Assembly (NCBI GenBank): GCA_902765395.1
Contig: CACWZP010000002.1
Span: forward strand, 124,001-188,000
Reading direction: 5' to 3'
Origin: an uncultured Eubacteriales bacterium
GTDB lineage: Bacteria; Bacillota; Clostridia; Christensenellales; Aristaeellaceae
DNA length: 64,000 bases
In this document: positions 24,319-33,647 of the stretch, piece by piece
Layout: every line of letters starts with the position of its first letter
Numbering within the stretch: the first letter of the stretch is position 1
Position numbers and translations under genes: made by a program
Notes under the pieces: model-generated
Databases searched by the model: none
What the model saw: the letters and a program-made list of their open reading frames with translations, nothing else
Told to the model about the DNA's origin: nothing

Positions 24319-25689
24319 CTATTTTTGCAAATTTTCCGTTTTGCCCGCCATTTCCGCGTCCATCTCCCGAAAGACGCTGATCTGCAGCGGGATGGCCACG
24401 GCGAAGGTGATCACGTCGGTCACCGCTTGGCTGATCTCCAGACCGAAAAGACCGAACAGTCGGGGCAGGACCAGCACCGCGGGCACGAAGAACAGCCCCT
24501 GGCGCGCCATGGCGAGGATGGACGCCCGCACGGACTTGCCGATGGTCTGCATCATCATGTTGCACATCACGATCCAGGCCGACAGGGGGAAGGTGCAGCA
24601 CTGGGCCCGCAGCGCCGCCGCGCCGATGGCGGCCACGTCCGCGTCGCCCTTGCGGAACACCGCCACCAGCCCAGGCGCGGCCAGGAAGGCCACGACGGCA
24701 GCGCAGCACAGGAAGATGGTGGCCGTCCTGACGCAGAACCAGAAGGCCTGCTTCACCCGGTTATACTTCTTCGCGCCGTAGCAGAAGCCGCACACCGGCT
24801 GGAAGCCCTGGCCGAAGCCGATCACGCAGCTGTTGGCGAACATCACGATGCGCCCCACGATGCTCATGGCGGCGATGGCGGCGTCGCCGTAGACGCCCGC
24901 GCCCACGTTCAGGCAGATGGTGCCCACGCTGTTCAGGCCCTGCCTGCACAGCGATGGCATGCCGCCGTTGACGATGGCCTTCAGGTACCCGGGCGTGGGG
25001 GAGAAGTTCTTCGGGTGGATGCGCAGATTGCCGCCCTTGCGGGTGCCCGCCAGCAGCAGGCAGAAGCTGACGAACTGGCTGATGATGGTGGCCCAGGCGG
25101 CGCCGGCGATGCCCAGATGGAACGTGAAGATCAGCAGCGGGTCCAGGCCGATGTTGATGATCGCGCCGGTGGCGATGCCGATCATGCTGTAAAACGCGCT
25201 GCCCTGGAAGCGCAGCTGGTTGTTCAGCACCAGCGATGCCATCATCCAGGGCGCGCCGATCAGGATCACCCGCATGTAGTCCACCGCGTAGGGAAGGATG
25301 GTCTCCGTGGAGCCCAGCATCCGCGCCAGCGGCCGTATGAACGCGATGCCAGCCAGCGCCAGAACGGCCCCGGCGATCAGCGCGCAGAAGAAGCCCGTGG
25401 CGGCCATGCGCCGGGCGTCTTCGCCGTCGCCTGCGCCCAGAGCGCGGGAGATGTAGTTGCCCGAGCCATGGCCGAAGAAGAAGCCGCAGGCCTGTATGAT
25501 GGCCATCACCGAAAACACCACGCCCACCGCCGCGGAGGCGCTGGTGCCGATCTGGCCCACGAAAAAGGTGTCCGCCATGTTGTAAAAGGCGGTCACCAGC
25601 ATGCTGATGATCGTGGGCACCGCCAGCCGGGCCACCAGGCCGGGAATGGGGGCGGTGGTCATTTGAACGTACTTGTCTGAGGGAGACAT
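24319..25689 (-). CDS. MATE family efflux transporter
   Basis: Multidrug/toxin extrusion protein of 456 residues with 12 predicted spans in two homologous halves. The start region PIPGLVARLAVPTIISMLVTAFYNMADTFFVGQIG is characteristic of the DinF/NorM branch common in Clostridia, and the second half repeats the pattern around GMPSLCRQGLNSVGTICLN. It would export cationic compounds using a Na+ or H+ gradient. It is a single gene behind a snap-back repeat, downstream of polC on the same strand. The substrate is unknown. Confidence 0.93.
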   Translation of the reverse strand: MSPSDKYVQMTTAPIPGLVARLAVPTIISMLVTAFYNMADTFFVGQIGTSASAAVGVVFSVMAIIQACGFFFGHGSGNYISRALGAGDGEDARRMAATGFFCALIAGAVLALAGIAFIRPLARMLGSTETILPYAVDYMRVILIGAPWMMASLVLNNQLRFQGSAFYSMIGIATGAIINIGLDPLLIFTFHLGIAGAAWATIISQFVSFCLLLAGTRKGGNLRIHPKNFSPTPGYLKAIVNGGMPSLCRQGLNSVGTICLNVGAGVYGDAAIAAMSIVGRIVMFANSCVIGFGQGFQPVCGFCYGAKKYNRVKQAFWFCVRTATIFLCCAAVVAFLAAPGLVAVFRKGDADVAAIGAAALRAQCCTFPLSAWIVMCNMMMQTIGKSVRASILAMARQGLFFVPAVLVLPRLFGLFGLEISQAVTDVITFAVAIPLQISVFREMDAEMAGKTENLQK

Positions 25690-25720
25690 GGGGGATCAAT
25701 CCTCTTTCGTCGAATAAGAA

Positions 25721-25850
25721 TAAAGAGTTTAGAGTTAAGGGTTTAGAGTTTAGATGAAGGAAGCGACTCGGCAATCCGGGCCTTTATTGAATCAAAGAAA
25801 TCCCGAAGGGATTTCAACCAAAACTCCGCTCTTAACTCTCCACTCTTAAC
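25721..25850. repeat. Snap-back repeat with GAGTTTAGAGTT-type arms
   Basis: Left arm of iterated AGAGTTTAGAGTTAAGG (25721-25754) and right arm of iterated CTCTTAACTCTCC (25824-25850) can pair. The centre has GAAATCCCGAAGGGATTTC (25797-25815), the same inner hairpin seen in the GAATGAG-arm elements. It fills the polC-MATE gap. Confidence 0.75.
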
Positions 25851-25865
25851 GCTCTGTTTCCGTCA

Positions 25866-28800
25866 TCACATTCCGGTAAACTCAAACAGCGTCACTTGGC
25901 TGGTCTCCGGGATGTCGTTCAGGCAGCCCGCCAGCTTCAGCTGCTCCACCATGCTCTTGCTCACCTTGCGGCGCACCATGTCGTCCTGGCTGATGAAGGG
26001 GCCGCCCTTGCGGGCCTCCACGAAGGCCTCCGCCGCCGAAGCGCCGATGCCGGGCATGGAGTTGATCGGCGGCAGGATCTCGCCGTCCTCGTCGATGATG
26101 AAATCCGTGGCGTGGGAGCGGTAGATGTCGATGGGCTTGATGTGCACGCCCCGCAGGTTCATTTCGATCAGGATCTCCAGGATCGTCACTTCATCGTCCA
26201 TCTTGTCCGTGCGCTCGGACTTGTCCAGTGCCTTGATGTCGTCGATCATGCCCCGCAGCGCGTCCACGTCCCGGGTGGTCATGCGGGTGGCGTCGAAGCT
26301 CTCGGCGTTGCGCGCCAGGTAGCAGCAGTAGTAGGCCGTGGGATAGAACACCTTGAAGTAGGCGATGCGCAGCGCCATGGTGACGTAGGCCACGGCGTGG
26401 CCCTTGGGGAACATATACTTGATCTTCTTGCAGGTCTCCACGTACCATTCCGGCACGCCCGCCTCGCGCATGGCGGCCTCCATGGCCTCGGTCAGCCCCC
26501 GACCCTTGCGCACGGCTTCCATGGTCTTGAACGCCATGGACGCCTCCACGCCGCTGGCGATCAGCGCGTTCATGATGTCGTCGCGGGTGCAGAAGCACTC
26601 CTTCAGCGGGATGCCCTGGCGCACCAGGTCCTGGGCGTTGCCCAGCCACACGTCCGTGCCGTGGCTGAGGCCGGAGATGCGGATCAGCTCCTCCATGGTG
26701 CTGGGCCGGGTCTCCTTCAGCATGCCGCGCACGAAGCTCGTGCCGAACTCGGGCACGCCCAGCGTGCCGCTCTCGGATACGCCCAACTCCTCCGCCGTCA
26801 GGCCCAGGGGCTCCGGGCTTGTGAACAGGCCGATGATCTTTGAAAACACCTCCGGATCGTGCAGCGGCACGGCCTGGGGCGCGATGCCGGTGATGTCCTG
26901 CAGCTTTCTCAGCATGGTCGGGTCATCGTGGCCCAGCACGTCCAGCTTCACCAGCACGTCGTGCATGCTGTTGAAGTCAAAGTGGGTGGTGATGGTGGGG
27001 GTGTCCATGTCGTCGGCGGGGTGCTGGATGGGCGTGAACTGATAGATGGAATACTCCTTCGGCAGCACCACCATGCCCGCGGGATGCTGGCCCGTGGTGC
27101 GCTTGACGCCGGTGATGCCCCGAGCCAGTCGCTCCATCTCCGCCCGGGGCAGGCTGATGCCCTTCTCCTCGCAGTACTTCAGCACATAGCCGTAGGCCGT
27201 CTTTTCCGCGATGGTGCCGATGGTGCCGGCGCGGAAGCAGAACTCCTTGCCGAACAGCTCCTGGATGTAGGCGTGGGCCCGGGGCTGGTACTCGCCGGAG
27301 AAGTTCAGGTCGATGTCGGGCACCTTGTCGCCCTTGAAGCCCAGGAACACCTCGAAGGGGATGTTGAAGCCGTCCTTGTTCATCTTCGCGCCGCAGACCG
27401 GGCAGGCCTTGGGTGGCAGGTCCAGGCCGGTGGTGTAATTGGGGTCGGGGTTGAACTCCGTGTGCTTGCAATTCGGGCAGGCATAATGCGGGGGCAGGGC
27501 GTTCACCTCGGTGATGCCGGAGAGGAACGCCACCAGCGACGAGCCCACCGAGCCGCGGCTGCCCACGATATAGCCGTCGGACAGGCTCTTGGCCACCAGC
27601 TTCACGGCGATCATGTACAGCGTGGAGAAGCCGTAACCGATGATGGCGCCCAGCTCCTTGTCGATGCGCTTCTGCACGATCTCCGGCAGCGGGTCGCCGT
27701 ACAGCTCGTGGGCCTTGTCGTTCACCAGTTTGCGCAGGTCGCCCTCGGCCTCCGGCCAGAAGGGCTGGAAGGTCTCCTTGCCCTCGGGGTGGGGAATGAA
27801 GATGCGCACGTCGCCGACCATGTCCGCGATCTTGTTGGGGTTCTCGATGACCACCTGGCGGGCGATGTCCCGGCCCAGATAGCTGAACTCCTCCAGCATT
27901 TCGCCCGTGGTGCGGAAGTACAGCGGCGGCTGCTCGTCCGCGTCCTTGTAGCCCTCCTTCGTCAGCAGAATGGCGCGGTAAATGCTGTCATTGGGGTTCA
28001 AAAAATGCACGTCGCCAGTGGCGCAAACGGGCTTGTTCATGGCCTGGCCCAGCCGCACGATCCTGCGGTTCAGCTCCCGCAGGCCCTCGTCGTCCGCCAC
28101 GGTGCCGTCCCGCTTCAGAAAGGCGTTGTTGCCAATGGGCTGGATCTCCAGATAGTCGTAGAAGGCGGCGATGCGCTTAAGCTCACCCTCGTCCCGGTCA
28201 TCCAGCACGGCCTGGAACAGCTCGCCCGCCTCGCAGGCGCTGCCCACGATCAGCCCCTCGCGATACTTTGCGATCAGGCTGCGGGGGATGCGCGGGCGGC
28301 GGTGGAAGTAATTGAGGTGTCCCTCGCTCACCAGGCGATACAGGTTGGTCATGCCGTCCTGGCTGGCGGCCAGCAGGATGATGTGATAGCTCTGCTTGCT
28401 GGCGTCGGTGGGGTAGCAGGTGTTCAGCTGGCCCAGCTGGGTGATGCCCTTCTGGGCGACGACCTCGTTCAGCACCTTGAGAAGCATCAGCGACGTGGCC
28501 CGGGCGTCGTGCACGGCCCGGTGGGCGTTCAGCAGGCTGATGCCCAGCTGCTTGCACATGTTGCCCAGCTTGTGGCTCTTCAGCTGTGGATACTGGTTGC
28601 GCACCAGGGCCAGCGTGTCCAAGATGGGGAACTGGAAGGGCAGCCCCGCCTGCCTGAAGGCGCGGCGGAAGAAGGACATGTCAAAGCTGGCGTTGTGGGC
28701 CACCAGCACGGCGCCCTCGCAGAATTTGGCGAATTCCGGCATGACCTGCATCAGCGTGCGCTTGCCACGCAGCATGGCGCTGGTGATGCCCGTGATCTCC

Positions 28801-30194
28801 ACCACCCGCTCCGGCACGGGGCGGCCGGGGTCGATCAGCTCTGAAAACTCGCCCACCTCCACGCCGTTTTCGATGCGCACGGCGCCGATCTCGATGATCT
28901 CGTCGGCGTGGGTGTTCAGTCCCGTGGTCTCCACGTCCAGCACCACGTATGTCGCGCCGTCCAGCTTCGCGTCGCCGGCATTCTCCACGATGGAGGCGTC
29001 GTCGTCGATCAGATAGCCCTCGCAGCCAGGGATCAGCTTGATGCCGTTCTTCCTGGCCGCGCCGAAGGCCTCCGGGAATGCCTGGACCACGCCGTGGTCG
29101 GTGATGGCGATGGCCTTGTGGCCCCAGGCCGCGGCCTGCTTAATGAGGTCGGTAGCGCTGGCACAGGCGTCCATGGTGGAATAGTTGGTGTGCAGGTGCA
29201 GCTCCACCCGCTTTTCCGGGGAGGTGTCCTCCCGCACGGGCTTGTCGGCGGGCACGATGTCGTCCACCATCAGCACCATCTGGCTGGAAAAGCTGTCATA
29301 GCTGTACTTGCCCCGCACCTTCGCCCACTTGCCGGGCTTCAGCCCCGCGGACAGCGCCTCGGCCTGGGCCTGCACGCTGGCGGGGTTCTCGCGGCTGCGC
29401 CGGGAGGACAGGAACAGCTTGCAGTTCACCGAGCCGGTGTAGTCCGTCATGGAGAACAGCACGATCTTGGTCTCGCCGTTCTTGGCGTCCTTGATGTCCA
29501 GGCTCACCACCTCGCCCTTGAGCGTGCAGCGGCCCACGTCCTCGGTCACTTCGCCCATGGGGATGGCCGCATCGTGGATCATCTTGCCGTACAGGGCGTC
29601 GCTGGGGGCGGCCTTCTTACGGGGCGCGTCCTTGGCGACGGCGGCGGAGGCGGCGATCAGCTCGGCCTCCTTGGCCCGGGCCTCGGCAATCTCCTGGATG
29701 CGCTTTTCCTCGTCGCCGGTGATCTGAATGCGGGCGGTGGCCTGGATGCCGAACAGGTCGTTCAGCTTCGCGGCCAGTATCTTGTCCACGCCCCGGGACT
29801 TCAGGAAGCCCGCGCCCTCCGCGCTGGACACGCACACCGTCAGCACGCCGTCCTTCAGCGCCCAGCCCTTGCCGTTCCAGTCGATGAAGGGCATGCAGCC
29901 GGGGCTCTCGTGCCGCACCAGCGACTTCATCACCGGGCTGGCCAGCGTCACGTCCTTCAGCACCTCGTCCCGCAGGTCCGGGTATTCCAGCTGCACCTTC
30001 ACGCCCACAGCGGGAAACGCACCGGCGATCAGCCGCTGCGCACGCTCAAACTGGGTGTCGTTCAGGAGCTTCGGGCTGCGAAGCTTCACACGCATCTGTC
30101 CCGTCTTTTTCGATATGCTCACCCGGCTCAGCGCCAGCTGGTCCGCCAGCGCCGGGTCCTCCTGGGCGATCAGGTTTTTCCAGAGTTCAGACAT
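25866..30194 (-). CDS. polC: DNA polymerase III subunit alpha, PolC type
   Basis: Replicative polymerase of low-GC-type Gram-positive bacteria, 1442 residues, the usual PolC length. Order of domains: N-terminal region, OB fold (about 215-315), PHP domain beginning VELHLHTNYSTMDACAS near 330, inserted DEDDh proofreading exonuclease (LDVETTGL near 417, HNASFDMSFF near 495, HDARATSLML near 560), then zinc-ribbon-containing palm/fingers (YACPNCKHTEFNPDPN, CPVCG) with catalytic palm motif DKVPDIDLNFSG. The start follows GAAAGG and overlaps the preceding acetyltransferase by 8 bp. It is the last gene of the frr-uppS-cdsA-dxr-rseP-ispG cluster, a conserved order in Firmicutes. Confidence 0.97.
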   Translation of the reverse strand: MSELWKNLIAQEDPALADQLALSRVSISKKTGQMRVKLRSPKLLNDTQFERAQRLIAGAFPAVGVKVQLEYPDLRDEVLKDVTLASPVMKSLVRHESPGCMPFIDWNGKGWALKDGVLTVCVSSAEGAGFLKSRGVDKILAAKLNDLFGIQATARIQITGDEEKRIQEIAEARAKEAELIAASAAVAKDAPRKKAAPSDALYGKMIHDAAIPMGEVTEDVGRCTLKGEVVSLDIKDAKNGETKIVLFSMTDYTGSVNCKLFLSSRRSRENPASVQAQAEALSAGLKPGKWAKVRGKYSYDSFSSQMVLMVDDIVPADKPVREDTSPEKRVELHLHTNYSTMDACASATDLIKQAAAWGHKAIAITDHGVVQAFPEAFGAARKNGIKLIPGCEGYLIDDDASIVENAGDAKLDGATYVVLDVETTGLNTHADEIIEIGAVRIENGVEVGEFSELIDPGRPVPERVVEITGITSAMLRGKRTLMQVMPEFAKFCEGAVLVAHNASFDMSFFRRAFRQAGLPFQFPILDTLALVRNQYPQLKSHKLGNMCKQLGISLLNAHRAVHDARATSLMLLKVLNEVVAQKGITQLGQLNTCYPTDASKQSYHIILLAASQDGMTNLYRLVSEGHLNYFHRRPRIPRSLIAKYREGLIVGSACEAGELFQAVLDDRDEGELKRIAAFYDYLEIQPIGNNAFLKRDGTVADDEGLRELNRRIVRLGQAMNKPVCATGDVHFLNPNDSIYRAILLTKEGYKDADEQPPLYFRTTGEMLEEFSYLGRDIARQVVIENPNKIADMVGDVRIFIPHPEGKETFQPFWPEAEGDLRKLVNDKAHELYGDPLPEIVQKRIDKELGAIIGYGFSTLYMIAVKLVAKSLSDGYIVGSRGSVGSSLVAFLSGITEVNALPPHYACPNCKHTEFNPDPNYTTGLDLPPKACPVCGAKMNKDGFNIPFEVFLGFKGDKVPDIDLNFSGEYQPRAHAYIQELFGKEFCFRAGTIGTIAEKTAYGYVLKYCEEKGISLPRAEMERLARGITGVKRTTGQHPAGMVVLPKEYSIYQFTPIQHPADDMDTPTITTHFDFNSMHDVLVKLDVLGHDDPTMLRKLQDITGIAPQAVPLHDPEVFSKIIGLFTSPEPLGLTAEELGVSESGTLGVPEFGTSFVRGMLKETRPSTMEELIRISGLSHGTDVWLGNAQDLVRQGIPLKECFCTRDDIMNALIASGVEASMAFKTMEAVRKGRGLTEAMEAAMREAGVPEWYVETCKKIKYMFPKGHAVAYVTMALRIAYFKVFYPTAYYCCYLARNAESFDATRMTTRDVDALRGMIDDIKALDKSERTDKMDDEVTILEILIEMNLRGVHIKPIDIYRSHATDFIIDEDGEILPPINSMPGIGASAAEAFVEARKGGPFISQDDMVRRKVSKSMVEQLKLAGCLNDIPETSQVTLFEFTGM

Positions 30195-30789
30195 GTGGTT
30201 GCCTTTCGTAATAGGGATATTCTTCCTTTAACAGCCTGTACACCGCGCAGTCCTTCCACCGGCCGTCGTGCCAGGTGTGCTCCACCAGCAGGCCCTCCTG
30301 GGTCATGCCGCACTTCTCGGCCACGCGCCGGGAACCGATGTTCTCCGCCAGGCAGCTGGCTGACACGCGGCAGGCGTTGCCCTGGAATATGAAATCCAGC
30401 GCGGCCCGGGCGGCCTCGGTGGCATAGCCCCGGTTCCAGACGTCCGGGCGCAGGAAATAGCCCAGGCCGTAGTGGGCGCCCTGGGGCGCGCTCTCGATCA
30501 CGTGCAGGCCCACGCTGCCCAGCAGCGCGCCGGCCCGCCTGTCCTCCACTGCCAGGTTGTAGCGCAGCCGGTGGTGGCTCTCCGCGTCCCGCATCACCGA
30601 GCGCAGGTAGGCCTCCGTCTCCACCAGCTCCCGCTTGTACATCCCCGGCAGGTACCAGGTGGCGGCGGGATCGGACAGGATCGCGTGCAGCGGCTCCAAA
30701 TCCCCGGTGGCATGCTCCCGCAGGATGAGCCGCTCCGTCTCCAGCCGCACCGCGTGGTTGTTGAATGTGTCTCCTATGATGCCCGTCAT
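30187..30789 (-). CDS. GNAT N-acetyltransferase (RimJ/RimL-like)
   Basis: Acetyl-CoA dependent transferase of 200 residues. The start VRLETERLILREHATGDLEPLHAIL and the acetyl-CoA loop WNRGYATEAARAALDFIF plus ENIGSRRVAEKCGMTQEG place it in the RimJ/RimL group that acetylates protein N-termini or small molecules. It is translationally coupled on both sides: its ATG overlaps the ispG stop (ATGA) and its stop overlaps the polC start. This gene is not part of the usual Firmicutes cluster, so it is an insertion kept in strict coupling with replication and isoprenoid genes. Substrate unknown. Confidence 0.88.
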   Translation of the reverse strand: MTGIIGDTFNNHAVRLETERLILREHATGDLEPLHAILSDPAATWYLPGMYKRELVETEAYLRSVMRDAESHHRLRYNLAVEDRRAGALLGSVGLHVIESAPQGAHYGLGYFLRPDVWNRGYATEAARAALDFIFQGNACRVSASCLAENIGSRRVAEKCGMTQEGLLVEHTWHDGRWKDCAVYRLLKEEYPYYERQPHV

Positions 30790-31838
30790 TTTCCCTCGAC
30801 CATCCTGCGAATCTCGGCGATCAGCTCCGCCGCCAGGTCGCCGCCCTTGATGGGCCGGGGCGGCTGATCCTTCACGAACAGCACGCCCGCACCGTCCTTT
30901 CCGCCGGCCACGCCCAGATCGGCCTCCCGGGCCTCGCCGGGGCCGTTCACCACGCAGCCCATCACGGCCACCTTCAGGGGCACGCGGATGTCCGCCGTCT
31001 CAGCGCGCACACGCCGGGCGATGCCCTCCACGTCGATGCCCGTGCGGCCGCATGTGGGGCAGGAGATGATCTCGATGCCGTCCCGCCTGAGCCCGCATGA
31101 GCGCAGTATGGCCAGTCCCGCGGGCACCTCCTGCACCGGGTCGCCGGACAGGGACACGCGGATGGTGTCGCCAATGCCCTCCAGCAGCAGCGCGCCGATG
31201 CCCACGGCGCTCTTCACAATGCCCACGTCGGCGGTGCCGGATTCGGTGACGCCGATGTGCTGGGGATAGTCACAGGCCTTCGCCGCCAGCCGGCAGGCCG
31301 CCACCATCTTCTGAACGTCCGTGGCCTTGAAGGAGAGCACGATGTCGTCGTACCCGGCCTTTTCCAGCATCCGCGCGTGATTCAGGCCGCTCTCCACCAT
31401 GCCCTCGGGGGTCACGCCGCCGTACTTTTCCAGGATCTCCTTCTCGATGCTGCCCGAGTTCACGCCGATGCGCACCGGCACGCGGTGCACCTTCAGGCAG
31501 TCCGCCAGCTCCTTCACGTGTGCCTCCCCGCCGATGTTGCCGGGGTTGATGCGCACCTTGGCGATGCCGTTCTCCACCGACTGGATGGCCAGACGGTGGT
31601 TGAAGTGGATGTCCGCCACCAGGGGCACGGGGCTGCCATCCACCAGCGCGCGCACGGCCTTGGCACAGGCCTCGTCGTACACGCTCACGCGCACGATGTC
31701 CGCCCCCGCCGCCGCCATGGCGCGAATCTGGGCGAGCGTCGCCTCCACGTTCCGGGTGTCGGTATTGGTCATGGTCTGTACGGTTACCGGCGCGCCGCCG
31801 CCGATGGCGACGGGGCCGACGAAAACTTTGCGGGTCAT
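30786..31838 (-). CDS. ispG: 4-hydroxy-3-methylbut-2-enyl diphosphate synthase (flavodoxin/ferredoxin)
   Basis: Iron-sulfur enzyme (GcpE) converting MEcPP to HMBPP in the MEP isoprenoid pathway. 350 residues, the short bacterial form. The N-terminal TIM barrel starts VFVGPVAIGGGAPVTVQTMTNTDTRN; the [4Fe-4S] ligands are in SCPTCGRTGID and the conserved VMGCVVNGPGEAREAD. The ATG at 31838 is chosen because AAGGAGAACTGCT precedes it. With dxr and uppS in the same operon it forms a linked isoprenoid/undecaprenyl module. Confidence 0.96.
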   Translation of the reverse strand: MTRKVFVGPVAIGGGAPVTVQTMTNTDTRNVEATLAQIRAMAAAGADIVRVSVYDEACAKAVRALVDGSPVPLVADIHFNHRLAIQSVENGIAKVRINPGNIGGEAHVKELADCLKVHRVPVRIGVNSGSIEKEILEKYGGVTPEGMVESGLNHARMLEKAGYDDIVLSFKATDVQKMVAACRLAAKACDYPQHIGVTESGTADVGIVKSAVGIGALLLEGIGDTIRVSLSGDPVQEVPAGLAILRSCGLRRDGIEIISCPTCGRTGIDVEGIARRVRAETADIRVPLKVAVMGCVVNGPGEAREADLGVAGGKDGAGVLFVKDQPPRPIKGGDLAAELIAEIRRMVEGK

Positions 31839-31866
31839 AGCAGTTCTCCTTTGAGCAATGAAGCCT

Positions 31867-32436
31867 TCATTTTTCTGCTGCTTCCGGGAACCAGCCCATG
31901 TCGAGGCGGACCTCCCGGCGTCGCAGGTCGTCATTGTGATAGCAGCAGCTGTCGAAACCGATCAGCGTGAAGCCCTGGCTCAGGTAGAAGTCCACGGCGT
32001 TGACGTTGGAGGACTGGGTCTCCAGGACCAGGCAGCGATAGCCGCCCTCCACGGTCAGCCGCTTGGCCAGCTCGATCAGCCGGCGCCCGTGGCCCTGGCG
32101 GCGCAGGGGTTCGGCGACGAACAGCTCTGTGACCATCAGCCGCTTTGTCCAGCCCTCGGGGCACACCTCGATGGCCGCAAGCAGCCCGCCGTCCTCGCCC
32201 ACGATGCCATAAGCCTCGGCATCCTCCCACCAGTCGGCGTAGAGGGCGTCGGGAGAGTCCCCGTCCTCCGGCACATGGGTGAACGGAGTGGGGAAGGGCC
32301 GCTTTGCGATGGGGATCGAAAAGCCGTCCGCCGTCCGGTTCACGGCGATGTCGTAGCAGTATTCCGAGGTATAGAAAAGGGGCAGGGGCGTGCCCTTCCA
32401 CTTGCCGCGGTCAAGGTGCTGGATGGCATATGTCAT
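31867..32436 (-). CDS. GNAT family N-acetyltransferase
   Basis: About 189 residues. The C-terminal half carries the GNAT core: VTELFVAEPLRRQGHGRRLIELAKRL (acetyl-CoA pyrophosphate loop) and LETQSSNVNAVDFYLSQGFTLIGFD. The N-terminal half is specific to a clostridial subgroup and unassigned. The ATG at 32436 is used, although no strong ribosome site precedes it, so expression may depend on coupling to rseP whose stop is 18 bp upstream. It is the second acetyltransferase inserted in this operon; function unknown. Confidence 0.85.
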   Translation of the reverse strand: MTYAIQHLDRGKWKGTPLPLFYTSEYCYDIAVNRTADGFSIPIAKRPFPTPFTHVPEDGDSPDALYADWWEDAEAYGIVGEDGGLLAAIEVCPEGWTKRLMVTELFVAEPLRRQGHGRRLIELAKRLTVEGGYRCLVLETQSSNVNAVDFYLSQGFTLIGFDSCCYHNDDLRRREVRLDMGWFPEAAEK

Positions 32437-32453
32437 GTTCAATACCGTTCAAG

Positions 32454-33515
32454 TCAGAACTTGAACCCTCCGGTCACCAGCTTCACGATGTCGTGATACG
32501 TCAGCACCACGAACAGCCCCAGCAGCAGGATCATGCCGATGCCGTGGACCATGCCCTCCTTTTCCGGGGGGATGGGCTTGCGGCGAATCATCTCCACGAT
32601 CAGGAAGAGCAGCCGGCCGCCGTCCAGCGCGGGGATGGGCAGCAGGTTCATGATGCCCAGGTTCAGGCTGATGATGTACACCAGCCACAGCACCTCGTAA
32701 AAGCCCTCCCGGGCGCGCTGGGCTACCACGGCGATGATGCCCACGGTGCCGGCGGTGTCATTCAGGCCCTCGCCCTTGAAGATCAGGTTTTTCAGGCTGT
32801 CCAGCATCATGCCGGTGGTCTCCACCATGTAGCTGCCCGCCTTGCCGATGGATTCGAAAAAGGTGAACGTGCGGCTGGAGAACACGATGCCGATCTGGTA
32901 CCGGGTGCTCTCGCCTTCCTCCACGGGCACGGCGTTGATGGCGAAGTCTTTGCGCTCGCCGTCCCGCTCGATGACCAGCTGGATGGGCTGGGTCAGGTCG
33001 CCGGACTGCATCGTGGACACCATCAGGCTGACGCCCGCAGAGTCGTTGGTCAGCTCGACGCCGTTCACCTCCAGGATTTTATCTCCGTTCTGCAGCCCCG
33101 CGGCCTCGGCCGGCATGCCCTCCATCACCTGATCCACCACGGGATAGGTCTCGGCGATGAAGTAGCCGTTGAGCATCACGGCGCAGACCACGAAGGCCAG
33201 CACGAAGTTCATGAACGGCCCGGCCAGCACGGTGATGAACCGCTTCCAGACGGGCTGGTTGTTCATGGCGCGGGGGTCATCGTTGCGCTCGTCCTCGCCC
33301 ACGAAGGCGCAGTAGCCGCCCAGGGGGATGGCCCGCAGGGAGTATTTGATGCCCTTGCGCTCCCAGCCCAGCAGTCGCGGGCCGAAGCCCACCGAGAATT
33401 CCACGATGCCGATGCCGCACAGGCGGCCCACGCAGTAGTGGCCGAATTCATGCACCGTCACGATGATGCCCAGCAGCACGATGGCGAGAAGGATGTAGAG
33501 AATATTGGAAAGCAT
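32454..33515 (-). CDS. rseP: RIP metalloprotease RseP (site-2 protease)
   Basis: Intramembrane zinc protease, M50 family, 353 residues, cleaving membrane anti-sigma factors and signal-peptide remnants. The catalytic HEFGH is at residues 22-26 in the first span. A PDZ domain occupies about 110-190 (GMPAEAAGLQNGDKILEVNGVEL), and the second active-site motif NLLPIPALDGGRLLF lies near residue 290 in a later span. GGAGGTATT precedes the ATG. It sits between dxr and ispG in the canonical cluster, separated from dxr by a snap-back repeat. Confidence 0.96.
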   Translation of the reverse strand: MLSNILYILLAIVLLGIIVTVHEFGHYCVGRLCGIGIVEFSVGFGPRLLGWERKGIKYSLRAIPLGGYCAFVGEDERNDDPRAMNNQPVWKRFITVLAGPFMNFVLAFVVCAVMLNGYFIAETYPVVDQVMEGMPAEAAGLQNGDKILEVNGVELTNDSAGVSLMVSTMQSGDLTQPIQLVIERDGERKDFAINAVPVEEGESTRYQIGIVFSSRTFTFFESIGKAGSYMVETTGMMLDSLKNLIFKGEGLNDTAGTVGIIAVVAQRAREGFYEVLWLVYIISLNLGIMNLLPIPALDGGRLLFLIVEMIRRKPIPPEKEGMVHGIGMILLLGLFVVLTYHDIVKLVTGGFKF

Positions 33516-33546
33516 AATACCTCCGCTTTTGGCGCTAATCTTATTC

Positions 33547-33647
33547 AGGGAACAGGGAATGCAGCTGCCGCGCTTTCTGCTCCATGGGGCTGTCAGAAAT
33601 GGCGGCAGCAGCTATTCCTGTTCCCTGTTCCCTTGGCCCTGTTCCCT
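33547..33647. repeat. Snap-back repeat with GGGAACAGGGAA-type arms
   Basis: Left arm AGGGAACAGGGAAT (33547-33560), right arm ATTCCTGTTCCCTGTTCCC and a further CCCTGTTCCC (33614-33647). The inner part has paired CTGCCGC/GCGGCAG words. It lies within the frr-polC operon and its right end touches the dxr stop codon. Confidence 0.75.
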
